64,000 bases of DNA from Aspidiotus rigidus (GCA_035079385.1 JAVHKY010000004.1:19313001-19377000), one strand, 5' to 3'. Positions 49,101 through 59,349 are shown, counted from the stretch's first letter. Notes: a model not told the origin generated them from the sequence alone. Numbers and translations: made by a program.

Positions 49101-51883
49101 AGCGTCCTAACAACACTGTCCCAAAAACAACGGCATTTAATCCAGTAACACAGGAAAGTACTCTTCCAAAAGCCAGATGACACAAACTGGCTAAGCTAAC
49201 TTGTAAGTGCTGAGCTTGCAAACGTAAGGTATTGTTTAGGGTTGGAGACAATAGACATTCTACTTCAGTGATTTCAGCACCGCTCACATGAATATCTCTT
49301 AAACCAAATGGCAATGTCGGCTCCTCAATATCAGATAACATATCACTAAAGAATTTGGTATGTTCTTCAGAGCTGAAATCTAGGAATGATTGGGCTACAC
49401 AATTTCGGAAAGGAATAGAAGGCATCAGGTTTTTTTCTTGGGCCATTAATATTGTCTGAATTTCAATATCAAACATTTCCTGAGTGAAACGATCCCAAAT
49501 CAAGTGGTGGTGCAGTTGTACTGCCTCCCAGACCCCAGAAGTAAGTGGGGCGACAATTAGATGAAATAAAGATGCTTTTGTCAAATCTAATCGGTAGTGT
49601 TTTGGATCAAACTGGTTCTCAAGATCCCCTGCTACATTCTGAAATGAGCACTCTGTGAGTACGGAAGGAACTTTACGCCAAACTACCTGCGCTGGTTCAC
49701 TGAGCCCTTCCCAAAGAAAAGCTGTGCGCAAAATATCATGTCGTTCAATAACTTTCTGGAGAGCTACAGTGTAACTATCCAGTGCATTCCTCTCACTGAA
49801 TCTCATAAAAGTCCGTAAGAGATAAGGGTCCTCTTTCTGTGTATTCATGTGATGTGATAGCATACCGTGCTGTAATGGGGTCAAACTATAGATATCCTGG
49901 ATATTGGAAACACCTCCTGAGACACTCGCTACAATGCTATCTATGTCACATTGAGAGAGAGTAATCAATGACAACATTCCTGGAATAATTTCTGTACTAT
50001 CAAGTTGTATCAAGTTATGGGGAACATAGACTGGTTGATAATGACCTACTCTTTCTGCCAAGGCTGATAAATTTAAGCTATTGAATATCGCTTCAACACT
50101 AGTACTTAGTTCAGACTGGTGTAACTGAGCTAACATTTCACCTACATGTAGAGAATTACCACCAAGTGCAAAAAAGTTATCATACCGGCCAACTTTATCA
50201 ATATTTAAAATACTTTTCCAGATGGCTGCTAGGGTTTCTTCTCTAAAGCCTTCAGGTTTTTCATACATTTGGTGTGCAAAAGAAATGTCTTGAAAAGTGG
50301 AAAGAGCTTTCACATCTAGTTTTCCGTTGACAGTAAGGGGCAATGTTTTCAAATTCACAAAAGCAGATGGCACCATATAATTAGGTAGAGCTGCTAGCAG
50401 ATGGTTCCGTAATTCCTGCGCTGTTGCTGATTCTTCATCTGATGTCACAAAGGCAACTAAGTATTTCTTTATATCAGAACCTTTGGACAGCACAACTACT
50501 TCTTTAATTTTAGGGTGTTCCGAAAGTCGTGCTTCTATCTCTGCTGGCTCGATACGGAAACCACGAAGTTTTATTTGTTGGTCTAAACGTCCCAAATAAG
50601 TAATGTTTCCATTGGGCATAAAGTATCCTTGGTCGCCAGTACGGTATAATCTAGCACCTGGTATCTCACTGAAGGGGTCAAGTAGGAAATTTTTAAGAGT
50701 CAGATCAGGTTTATTTAGATATCCACGGGCTACACCTGCACCACCGATGTAAATTTCCCCTTGGCAACCTGATGGAACAGGCTCTCTATTGTCGTCTAAG
50801 ATATAAATACAAAGGTGAGAAAGAGGTCGACCAATTGAAGTATTCCACTTAGATGCACTCAATTGATGAAAAGTAGCATGAACTGTCGTTTCTGTAGTAC
50901 CATACATATTTACAAGAATTGTTTTACATTGGGGAAATTTCTCATTCCAATCGGCCAAAATCTGGGAATTTAAGGCCTCACCTCCAAAAATCACCCATTT
51001 TAGTTGATCAGATTCTGAACAGAATTCTTTTCCTTGCAAAAAAGTTCTAAAAGCCGAAGGAGTCTGATTAAGGATGGTAATGCCGGAAGTACAAATCCAT
51101 TTATAAAAGTCAATTGCGGAGCGACTAGTACTGTAAGGTACTATTGCTAACTGTCCTCCATTACTTAATGACCCCCATATCTCCCAAACGGAAAAATCAA
51201 AGGAGTAGGAATGGAATAAGCACCATATATCATTTTGGTCAAACGAAAATACTCCTCGTGTTACACTGAACAAGCGTACTATTTGTCGATGCTCAACCAT
51301 CACTCCTTTTGGTACTCCGGTTGAGCCTGACGTGTAAATAACATACGCTATATTTGCAGGTGTCAAGTGCAGTTCATCGGGTGTTGGATTGTGAGTACCT
51401 AATTCGGTTGGAAGAGGTTTGTCCAGGTCTATAATTGGTATTTTATGAGACTTGAGCGCAGTCCACCCCTTTGTATCAACTATGAGGCAAAAAGGAGTTG
51501 CGTCATTTAAAATATCAGTCAATCTTTGCCCCGGATAGGCAGGATCTAATGGTACGTATGCTGCACCGGCTTTTAAGATGCCAAGTAAAGCCACGATCAA
51601 CGATGGACCTCGGTCCACGCATAGTGCGACCCGCATTTCCGGAATCACACCTTTTTGGATCAAATAATAGGCCAGCTGATTTGCTTTATTATTAAGCTCG
51701 TTATAGGTAAGTTTTGTACCTTCGTAAACAACAGCAGTAGCGTGTCTAACTTGTTCTACTTGCATTTCGAATAGTTGGTGAACACAGAGAACTCCAGACG
51801 GGTAGGTCACCGCTGTATGGTTCCACTTGTATAGTAGTGATCTGCGATAAAATTCCGATGTATTTGTCAATTTGGATCCTTTT
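36194..51883 (-). CDS. Five-module non-ribosomal peptide synthetase, two lesions
   Basis: A giant multidomain enzyme that builds a peptide by thiotemplating. Order, N to C: A1-T1 / C2-A2-T2 / C3-A3-T3 / C4-A4-T4 / C5-A5-T5-TE. There are five adenylation domains (each with YTSGSTG and NGKLD), five carrier sites (GGNS or GGHS), four condensation domains and one thioesterase (GYSSGG). This predicts a pentapeptide released by hydrolysis or cyclisation. It is one exon with no intron, bacterial in style, yet it has animal repeats on both sides and splices to RPB1-like exons. Exon start 51883 follows TTTCAG. Read straight, the frame breaks at a one-base deletion near 42946 and a TAA at 39116-39118. 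Without them the protein would be about 5200 residues. No 4'-phosphopantetheinyl transferase or tailoring gene is in the window. Confidence 0.93.
37200..40260 (-). other. NRPS module 5 (C-A-T), carries nonsense codon
   Basis: The C domain is similar to those of modules 3 and 4 in its first half and more diverged in its second. TAA at 39116-39118 replaces the GAA of the twins (GGTGAAGAG in modules 3 and 4), in the same frame as the following ORF. The A pocket D-V-W-Y-F-G-M-I-Q is distinct from the others and unassigned. The carrier site GLGGNSV lies near 37230. Confidence 0.87.
39116..39118 (-). other. In-frame nonsense codon in NRPS
   Basis: The plus strand reads TTA here, so the coding strand reads TAA. 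Modules 3 and 4 have TTC (coding GAA, Glu) at the equivalent place. The flanking codons on both sides stay in one frame and homologous to the twins, so this is a single G-to-T change on the coding strand. The downstream ORF has no ATG nearby to restart. Confidence 0.9.
40380..43500 (-). other. NRPS module 4 (C-A-T), carries frameshift
   Basis: Near copy of module 3: the same HHLNVTEGD and HHLLCDH motifs, the same A pocket D-V-W-N-I-G-I-V-F, and GGHSL near 40470. The C domain contains a one-base deletion near 42946. Here the plus strand reads GGGGTGGAGG where the twin (46180) reads GGGGTAGGAGG. The frame is lost in the middle of the C domain, and an ORF in the next frame runs on to 39116. Confidence 0.88.
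42946..42947 (-). other. One-base deletion (frameshift) in NRPS
   Basis: Compared with the tandem twin (around 46180) and the equivalent place in module 5 (around 39705), one A is missing from the plus strand between these bases. It is not in a homopolymer. Downstream homology continues in the next frame, so the loss is a single event. Confidence 0.88.
43610..46740 (-). other. NRPS module 3 (C-A-T), tandem twin of module 4
   Basis: The C domain has HHLNVTEGD near 46620, matching the HH[I/L]xxxxGD motif reported for dual condensation/epimerisation domains, and HHLLCDH at the catalytic histidines. The A pocket reads D-V-W-N-I-G-I-V-F (unassigned), identical to module 4. The carrier site is GGHSL near 43700. 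Equivalent points in module 4 lie 3236 bp away, with only scattered substitutions visible. Confidence 0.88.
46850..49960 (-). other. NRPS module 2 (C-A-T)
   Basis: The C domain starts near 49960. Its N-terminal motif is SLTPLQHGMLSHHM followed by ED rather than GD, and its active-site motif is HHLIWDR (HHxxxD present, near 49500). The A-domain core is near 48100; the pocket reads D-V-W-N-V-A-S-V-F, which I do not recognise as a published code. The carrier site is GGHSL near 46940. From about 47400 downward the sequence is almost identical to module 3, so the 3' end of this module belongs to the duplicated tract. Confidence 0.85.
50100..51860 (-). other. NRPS module 1 (A-T, threonine code)
   Basis: Loading module without a condensation domain. 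The A3 motif YTSGSTGVPKG lies near 51300-51350, A10 NGKLD near 50320, and carrier serine GGNSL near 50150. Aligning the substrate pocket to the GrsA Phe A-domain gives D-F-W-N-I-G-M-V-H plus the invariant K, the well known threonine code. The residues just before the domain (YRRSLLYKWN) match the usual C-to-A linker, suggesting an upstream C domain was lost or never transferred. Confidence 0.85.
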
Positions 51884-51967
51884 CTGAAACTAATTGTTTG
51901 GATCATTCTACTATACTACTGTTTATTTGATTTTGATAAAAAAAAACATTGTTGTCATTATACTTAC
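51884..51967 (-). other. 84-nt spliceosomal intron joining RPB1-like exon to NRPS
   Basis: Minus strand: exon end CTCGA, donor GTAAGTATAATG (a near-perfect consensus), a T-run, and acceptor ATTAGTTTCAG, then the synthetase. The upstream exon ends in phase 2 (GA) and the downstream exon begins with A, giving Glu and an uninterrupted frame. Unspliced, the RPB1-like frame would stop at once (GAG TAA), so splicing is needed to reach the synthetase from the upstream ATG. Confidence 0.8.
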
Positions 51968-54234
51968 TCGAGCAATTCAGGGACATCAATATCAACCATG
52001 GTGGCAACGTAAAATTGTAATTTCTTTAAATTTTCTCTGACCACAAGAGTCGTAGCTCCATTCGTTTTCAATTTTTGTAATTCATTATTGCAATTTATTA
52101 CGCTATTTATGTTCTGTGTGAAATTTACCTACAGGAAAGCAATTTAAAAATGATAAGTCCTATATCCATCCTGTAGTATTTTATTCAAGACCACTCAACT
52201 AACTCTATCACGCTGTTGCGATGAAGGAAAAAGAGGAATTGGCAGTACAGTAACAATCATCCATTCTGGCCTAGCAATACGTGGATCTAAGCCTAAGATA
52301 TTACAGTCCCCTTCGCTGATACGTTTGAATATTTGGAAAACTCGTTCAGCGCTTAAGGAGATCGTCTCACACTCTCTTCCGTCTTCAATGATCCACTTTG
52401 CCTTGACTTCCATGCCGATCCAACAAAAGATTGGTTGACACTGTCCACAGCCATTGCAATTTTGTGTGCTTTTCTATAACAATAAATTCTCCATTTTTAG
52501 AAAAAAAAAACATGTAGGTACTTGAGAGAAATGGTACTAAGATTTGGGAAAGGAGTTGTAAGAATATAAGAAAATCCACATATACATCGTTGGGCTCAGA
52601 TGGGGGGAGGGCAAAAAATTCCACCAGTTCCGTTATGGTTTGATGTTCAGTTCTGAGTTACAACTTTTTCACCTGCCATACTTGTTGTTTTTTCCATTTT
52701 CCCTAAGGTTGTGTTCGCACAGTTCGAAAGAGTATTTTGATTTTTTTACTCCCAAGAGAGTAAAGAACCTTAATCTACCGCTCATGTATCTCAAGTAGGG
52801 CAATTTTCATGAACTAAGTAAGTTGGCTACTTGGGTCGAAGGATGAGTGTTGCACGTACACAAGAGTAAGTTGTTATTTTTCTTTTTGTGAGGTCATACT
52901 TTGAGATACATTAGGTATTACCTCCTCTAATTTTTCATCATCAAGGACGATTGCGTGGTCACTTTTGAAAGTACTTTGAGCTTTGCATAAATCGTGGATG
53001 TAGACTAGCCGTTGGCGAGGTTGATTTTTGGTTTCCAACAAAATTGTCTTCACTGCAGGATGACTCTATCGAAAATTAAAGAATAATATCAAATCATTGT
53101 TTATAAAGTACTTAAATCCAAATTGGGGCTACTAGCTTTTGCTCTCTACTGAAATTCTGTGAGTTAGGCGGACACATTCCAATTAGGAGAAGGCTGTTAC
53201 AAAGAGAATATCTGATTTGCTCGGTCTCCCCCCTTTCGAATGGGCAGACTATCGCACCGACCATTACAGCTGAGGGTTCCCAACATTTTGCAGTCAATCA
53301 TTAGCAATATTGATATTGCTGAGGTCTGCAGGTACCAGCTTGCTATCGATTGGCTGGCGGAGACTCGACATTACGTGGACATAGTTGAGGGGTCGAGACG
53401 ACCCGATAGTTCTACAAAAGTGACTATCGGGGTAAGGCCCTGAGCTGGTTTCAAGAAGAGAGAGCATGGGGATCTGTATGAATAGCACTAATGCGTGAAG
53501 GAACAATGTAAGGCTTTGAGCATGCGTGACCGTGACTCAGATAGAACGAGTAGGAGTGGTTCAAATGTGTTTTGGAAATCTTTTACAGGAAGTTCAATAA
53601 AAAGGCGGAGTTGGCTCGACAGCAAGATGTGTCACGATAGAAACAGGTGCAAGTAGCACTTTCAATATCTTGATGGACTAGGCGTGCCGGATAGGGTTAC
53701 ACTCCTACAACCTCATCTTGACCATTACTGTTGACAGATGCGTAGAAATGATAATCCGGACCAATAATACGCTTTCCTTGAAGACGATAAAACGACACAC
53801 ACATCTTAATTGCAGCCTGAAAGTTACGATGCAATCAAACTTCCAACATAACCCTTTACTGCGTTGATTTTTGGAAGTCTGCGTGAGCCAACGTCCTCTT
53901 GGTGTTTAGATTCAATCGCTGTAGAGCACGCTGGCTGTAGACCGCAGCATTTATTTGCAGGTAGAACGCAACACTAGTAGTGGATGACGGATAGAGCTCA
54001 AACGCGAACAGTGAAATTAAAGGTAGATCGCGAGCGCTAGTATGCACCTCCAAATGGTGCTGACATTCGTGAGTGATTTCTTAAGACTTACCGGATTTAC
54101 GAGCAATTTCGAACAGTAAAAACAGATGCTTTCAAGGATTGCCATCGTTTCTGTGATGAATGCCATATGAAATACGGGTTCTACGAGTTCAATGTGTCCA
54201 AAAGTGTGGTAATCCTGGGTAGTATCCTTCAATT
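51968..54234 (-). CDS. RPB1-like (Pol II largest subunit) clamp exons, fused to NRPS
   Basis: Four exons matching the N-terminal clamp of RPB1: A 54234-54092 ([23 protein letters not shown]; donor GTAAGT), B 53065-52922 ([15 protein letters not shown]; donor GTAATA), C 52473-52204 ([33 protein letters not shown]; donor GTTAGT), D 52113-51968 ([18 protein letters not shown]; donor GTAAGT). Phases are 0/0, 0/0, 0/0 and 2/2 into the synthetase exon, with no stop. The second clamp zinc site (CFYC, HDLC, GCG) is kept. The first is lost: CPGHFGH of the family reads DYHTFGH. The loop after TVLP is about a dozen residues shorter than usual. The rest of RPB1 is absent. This is either the translated 5' part of a chimeric protein or a decayed 5' leader. 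Confidence 0.82.
51994..52005 (-). promoter_or_regulatory. Perfect Kozak start inside RPB1-like exon
   Basis: Minus strand GCCACCATGG with ATG at 51999-51997. The methionine corresponds to the Met of the conserved VATMVD motif of RPB1. From it, ten further residues are read before the intron and then the synthetase. It could be the real initiation codon of the synthetase even if the upstream RPB1-like exons are not translated. Confidence 0.6.
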
Positions 54235-54245
54235 CTGCATCAATG

Positions 54246-54702
54246 TTAAATAAATATTATATCTCTAACACCATGTTTGAATTTAGGTGAAGGAAAAAAA
54301 GTTTTTGGAAGATAAGACAGACAGGCCGTGACAAGATCAGGAAAGTTCCGCTGTTGGCTCAACTGTTGTATTTCCAGTTTGCCTAGTTTGTCCTCAACTC
54401 CATCATTCCCTCCGTCCTTACTGTCGAAATTGCAAAAATGTTTGCATCTAAAATTATAAAAGAAACTACCGAGAAATTTCGATTGGGCTACCTCCGAGAA
54501 AACTTTTCTATTTTTCTGCAAAAATGATGCATACTACGACAAAATGTAATAGTGGAGGATAAACAAGATGAGCACATATTGATTTCATCTTCCTGAGATC
54601 GTTATTAGTCTTAAAAACTACAATGCGTAATTTTACTGGGCCAATATGGCTGGTATCACCAGAAATTTTCCCCAAGACCTGGCACGATTTTCCACAGTTC
54701 AT
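54246..54702 (-). pseudogene. Possible further degraded RPB1 5' exons
   Basis: Two minus-strand segments look like still more diverged RPB1 N-terminus. One (about 54600) reads RIVVFKTNNDLRKMKS, resembling the family's VQFG..SPDE.RRMSV. The other (about 54440-54380) reads DSKDGGNDGVEDKLGKL, resembling the TDGG...PKLGGL stretch. The order and strand fit exon A, but I could not find a convincing donor joining them to it and the cysteines of the first zinc site are not there. Confidence 0.35.
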
Positions 54703-54883
54703 TCAGCCCCTCCAAACTCGCTTACCTAAGAAAACGTTCTATTTAAAAACCAGAAAAGCTAATTATCAGCTAGAAGAAAATATTTCTTCAATGCAATGTT
54801 AATAAATAAGTTGGACTTGGTTTTTAATTTTTATTGATGGCGCTTTCCAACAGTTGAACAAACTTTAAAAAACGCACTATCAT

Positions 54884-55809
54884 TAGACCGGGAGCAAACC
54901 GAAAATTTTTTAATGGAAGGATCTAAAGTTATCGTACCTCATGTCACTTTTTATATTCTTTGTTTCTTGGGCCAGAAAGATCCTGCACTCCTGCTTAATA
55001 TCTGAAATTTGCGTCGAATTTTAGTATAAGACATACGACTTAAGAATCGATCACTCTCGTAGACCTGACAGGCCGGATTATGGTTCCAGACGAGGTAAAA
55101 TTGCGAAATTTGGCCTTGAAACCGCGATTTTAACAATGAACGTAAAGAAAATCTGAACATTATAGGGTTCCTTGCTGAATATTATCGAAAACATCTTTCT
55201 ACATTCATGAATACACCAATCCCAACTTAAATATTTCTCGTGAATCTGCGGATTTTACTTACTAGTAAAGAAAAAAGGCCGTATTGAACTCGTGGGTCAA
55301 GTAGCGTTTCAACTCGTTGCGTTTCCGTCATGAGTGGAATACGAGTGACGGGAAACGTTTCACTTTATATAAACCTACTCTTTACTCACTTGTAAAATAA
55401 TTTGAGAGCCGATTTTCCAAAACTCTTTATTCATGAATGTAGTAAGATATTTTCAATAATTTCAGTACGGAACACTATAATATTCAGATTTTTTTTACGT
55501 TTATTGTTAAAATCGCAATTTCAAGGCCAACTTTCGTACTTTGACCTCGTCTGAAACCATGAATCCGGCCTGTCAGGTCTACCAAAGTGATCAATTCTCA
55601 AGTCGTACGTCTTATACTACAATTCGAATTTCAGATATAGCGCGATCTTTCCAATTAAAAATCTAACAATTTTTGGCCATTCGTGGCTCTCCGGCGACTC
55701 AGCGCTGCGAGAGTTCAAGGACGTCTCTTCTCAAATGAAGAACTCGGAAAATAAGGGTACGGTAATTTTAGATCCCTCCAATAGAAAATTTGCGGTGAGC
55801 ACCCGTCTA
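54884..55809. mobile_element. Long-terminal-inverted-repeat (foldback) element
   Basis: Two arms of roughly 330 bp face each other: left from TAGACCGGGAGCAAACCG (54884) to about 55215, right from about 55432 to GAGCACCCGTCTA (55809). Internal words such as GACCTGACAGGCCGGATTATGG and its inverse recur. The arms are clearly diverged (indels and substitutions). No coding capacity. It lies just upstream of the RPB1-like exons. Confidence 0.7.
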
Positions 55810-58737
55810 CATTTGCAGACCTAAAAGTAGAACTTCACAATGCAATGTTTGGTATCTATGTTGTCCAATAGTCTGAATCAATATCAAACTCTACTTCTTT
55901 GGCATTTTAATGCCCCTTTGAAAAAAAAAAAAAATGACGGTAGGCAGGTGCGTAGCGAAGACTTCACTATCAAGGGGTAAAGTAGGAGTGCGGGATCTTC
56001 TGGTCAAAGAATATAAAGGATGGAATGAGCTATCAATCAGTTCAGTGCGGGAAAACTAATACAAGACAAATATGATTCAAATAAGAATATAAAAATTTCT
56101 CCTCCAAAGTAAAGAACGATGGACGATATTCCCTTACTCACCATTATAATTTTCGCCGTCAACAGGATTTGAGGAATTATCTGATATTTTCGATACCAGA
56201 TGATCCTTGCCATTTTCCAGGATGTTCTGGATCCCATTTTTGGTCACAGAAAACTGACGCTGTAATTGGAAGCATAATATTCCAATTATTCGGATGGAGC
56301 AAACAACAACGATGAAATGGTGCTCTTCTGAGAAGAAAACATTTCTCGGATTCAAAAAAAACTAGGTACCCGACATGATGGAAAATTTTATTCGCAACAA
56401 TGTTATGTTGTCTTCAACCTCTTGTTTATCAATTTCATTTTCAAGTTATTATTTTGAAAACACATTAAAATCGTTTACGCTGCATTAAACTCCTCGTTTG
56501 CTCCATTTTCATTATCAGTGTTCTACCTATGATCCTTCCGGTCCGATTAATAGAACAATGGTTTATAGCAGTAGTTATAAAATACTGGTTCTGGAGTAAT
56601 TTGAATATTCAAAGGTTTGATTAACAGCCCTCTCTTCCGTACGGGAAAATTGGTGATTTGAAAGGAGTAATTGTCCTATTCGTTCTAATTTTACGATTCA
56701 CTTCTCAATCTACTCATTAGCATCTTGGAGGGGTGGCCTTTGAAAGGGGTCTTAGTTCATTAGCACATAAGCATATTATTAAATAGGTGGATTGAAAGGG
56801 GTTATTGCTATTGTTTGTTGGTCTATTATTTCTGTAGTCTGATTGTAGATAGTCTCTTGTTCTCTCCTCTAATGACCTTCTGTTTATTACACGGCTCTAT
56901 CTTGGTCAGGAACCAAATTATCTTATTGCTTTCATATGCACATAATTTTCTATAGTTCTCCTCATCTGTTTGACAATTTTCTGCAGTGCTTTGACCAAAT
57001 ATATTGCTTTTACGTATAAATTTCTATTGTTCTCCGGATTAACTCACATTTCCTTGTTTTATTGAATTTTTTTCCTACCTGGACCACCCCTTATGCAATA
57101 TCACAACTCTCATTTTCAAATGAACCAACTCACAATCTTTTTTTTGTTAAGAATTCTTCCTCAAGGATCACTCAATACCTAATTCATCCTTCCTCATCAA
57201 AATGCAGAATAAGATCTTCAATTCATGCAATGAACCCAAATGAAAAGGCAATTATGTGTGTCAACTCAACGCAAACAATATTACAAAATATATATGACAA
57301 ACATGCGACTGATTTTTCAAAGCTTTTTGAATTTCCAAATGCTATCGCCAAAACACGCGACATTTCCGCAGGTGGTTGACGTGGAGTAGTATGGGAAATG
57401 AGGTTTCCGCTGTGGAAAATAAATTTATCCGCTGTGAAGTTAGATGGATTTGGGATTCCTGTTTGCTACATACGCGTTGTGTTTGAAATTTTCGCAGCAA
57501 TCAAGTGCGTACATGAAGAAATTCTGCCTTTGTTTAATCTGCATTGTATACGGAATGCCAAGCAATTAAATCGTACGCAGCATTCCGCGGCAGAATTCTG
57601 TTGACAACGCTTTTGCGTCAAATTCTGCCTGATAAAAGTACTAGCATTTTGATGCGGCAAATACTACCTGATGAAAATTGTAGCGTTTCTAGGAGGATAA
57701 TGTTTGTCTGTGTATGATGCAGAACTATATGGAACAGGATTACGCTTCAAATACTTATCTGAAAAAAATGCGGTGCCATATGGGACAAATTGTAGCGCGC
57801 CACATCTGCCTCGCGTGTTTGGGTCCCTTTTTGAACCTTTTAATTCCTCATTTTCCCAGAAGATGTATGGTATTTTGCGCCATTTTATCCCGCCGGGAAA
57901 CATTGATGCCATATGGATGACATTTTGCAAAATTTTCAGCAGAACAACTAATCACGCCCACTTTTTGAAATTTGACCAGTCAGAACGCCCACCTCTAGTG
58001 AGATCAAGAACAGGTGTCTAACATGAAATTCATTTTATGGAGAGTTCTTTTACAAAAAGTGGACGTCCCGGAGTAATCCGAGGTACACCATCCAGTGTCT
58101 GACAGAACTCGTCGATAACCGCAGAGGAGATTATCGACGAATTAGCGAAAAAACCTAGGAAATTAGACTTAATTGTGTACTACAAGTTGTATTGGAACTC
58201 ATAAAGAATAAAAAGGTTTTCTGCACATTTTCAAAATATTTTCATTTTTTTTGAACCCCCACAACGATTTCCTAGGTACACCACTGTTTGTTCTGCAATT
58301 ACGGGGTCGACCGTTAATGGTAGGTTGAAGTTTTGCAGTCGACTGTCGATGCGAGGTAAGCGCCGCCAGTTTGTTCTAACGTTTTAGACCCGTTACAGAA
58401 GCAGAAGGTCCAGGAGTTATATCACTGTCTCTCCTTGAAATATACTAAATTATTTACAGAGGGTATGTACACCAAGGGGGGTGTGGAGATCGGAGGAGCG
58501 GTAGTATTTTTCAATGAAAGGAGGGAAGGAGTATCCGATCGTTGGTGTTTAAAGGAAAGGTTAATGGATTTCCATTGCATGTAGGAGTAAGCTGCATTTT
58601 CAGTAGCATTTGGGTGGGTGAGGTGTGTGCATTTTTGGAAGCTATTTCTGTAATTCAAACGAAATTGACGTGGTAGAAGCTGAGAATACGTGCTTCAAAA
58701 TATCGCGTTCTGTCTTTACACATAAAACATAAATTTT
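55810..58737. other. Stretch without a recognised gene
   Basis: I find no supported gene. ORFs at 57062-57379 and 57704-58021 (plus) and 56037-56355 (minus) lack recognisable motifs. Near 57530-57690 there are repeated words of the GCAGAATTCTG / GCGTCAAATTCTGCCTGAT kind that may be part of a small unidentified repeat. Confidence 0.35.
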
Positions 58738-58860
58738 TAAAAAATTTAAAAAGTATGATTTACTCACTATTTCTTCCGGCGACATCAAACAAGATGGGAA
58801 GGAATGCGAGAGCATTTTAGAATTCGCCATCGTATTGGTGAGTGTCGCGTGTGCCAAACA
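58738..58860 (-). other. Exon-like segment duplicated at 63.5-63.96 kb
   Basis: Minus strand: an ATG opens MANSKMLSHSFPSCLMSPEEI and runs into a donor-like GTGAGTAAATC. The same segment recurs near 63545-63965 with Gln and Ile substitutions and an inserted element. It may be a first coding exon present in two copies. The SPEEI ending faintly recalls the SPDEI of the RPB1 N-terminus, but that is too short to rely on. Confidence 0.4.
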
Positions 58861-59349
58861 ATATTTGTAATTTTTCACTACATATTATTATTAACTCCTG
58901 TTTGCAATTGCACTAATGAAACAATAATGTCGTTGTACATGCTCGCTTCTATCGGTTTGAACTCAGCAGACACCTTTTACAAAAATTTTCCTATCAGTAA
59001 GGCCCGAACATCTTTAATTCTGTTTTGTACTTGTATTTTGTCTGATAATGACTTTTTAATCGAAAGCGCGTGCTTATCACAATGATTTTTACGTTGACGT
59101 TTTACGTCTTTGTTAATTTATTTCTTTATCTTACTACACGAGGTAGCTTATGTTATAATCCGGTCTAGGACAATTCTTCGCGCCTTATCTGAGGACTGAA
59201 TGTCACCTTTAAAGTACATTATCTTTGCGGCACTGCCGTCTACAAAAAAATGAAAAAAAAATAGATGAACCCGCTGTCCCGAGTCCCCTAGAGCCTGAAG
59301 TATTTCCAAATCCTGAAAATCATGACGTGACAACTTGAACGCGCTGCAA

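Noticed and set aside
36194..51906. Possibility that the NRPS is bacterial contamination
   Set aside because: The same continuous sequence has animal repeats on both sides and a splice-compatible RPB1-like exon chain leading into it. A chimeric contig cannot be fully excluded without reads.
57062..58021. Two 105-residue plus-strand ORFs
   Set aside because: No recognisable motif, no coding-like composition and no splice or start context. Likely chance ORFs in repeat-like DNA.
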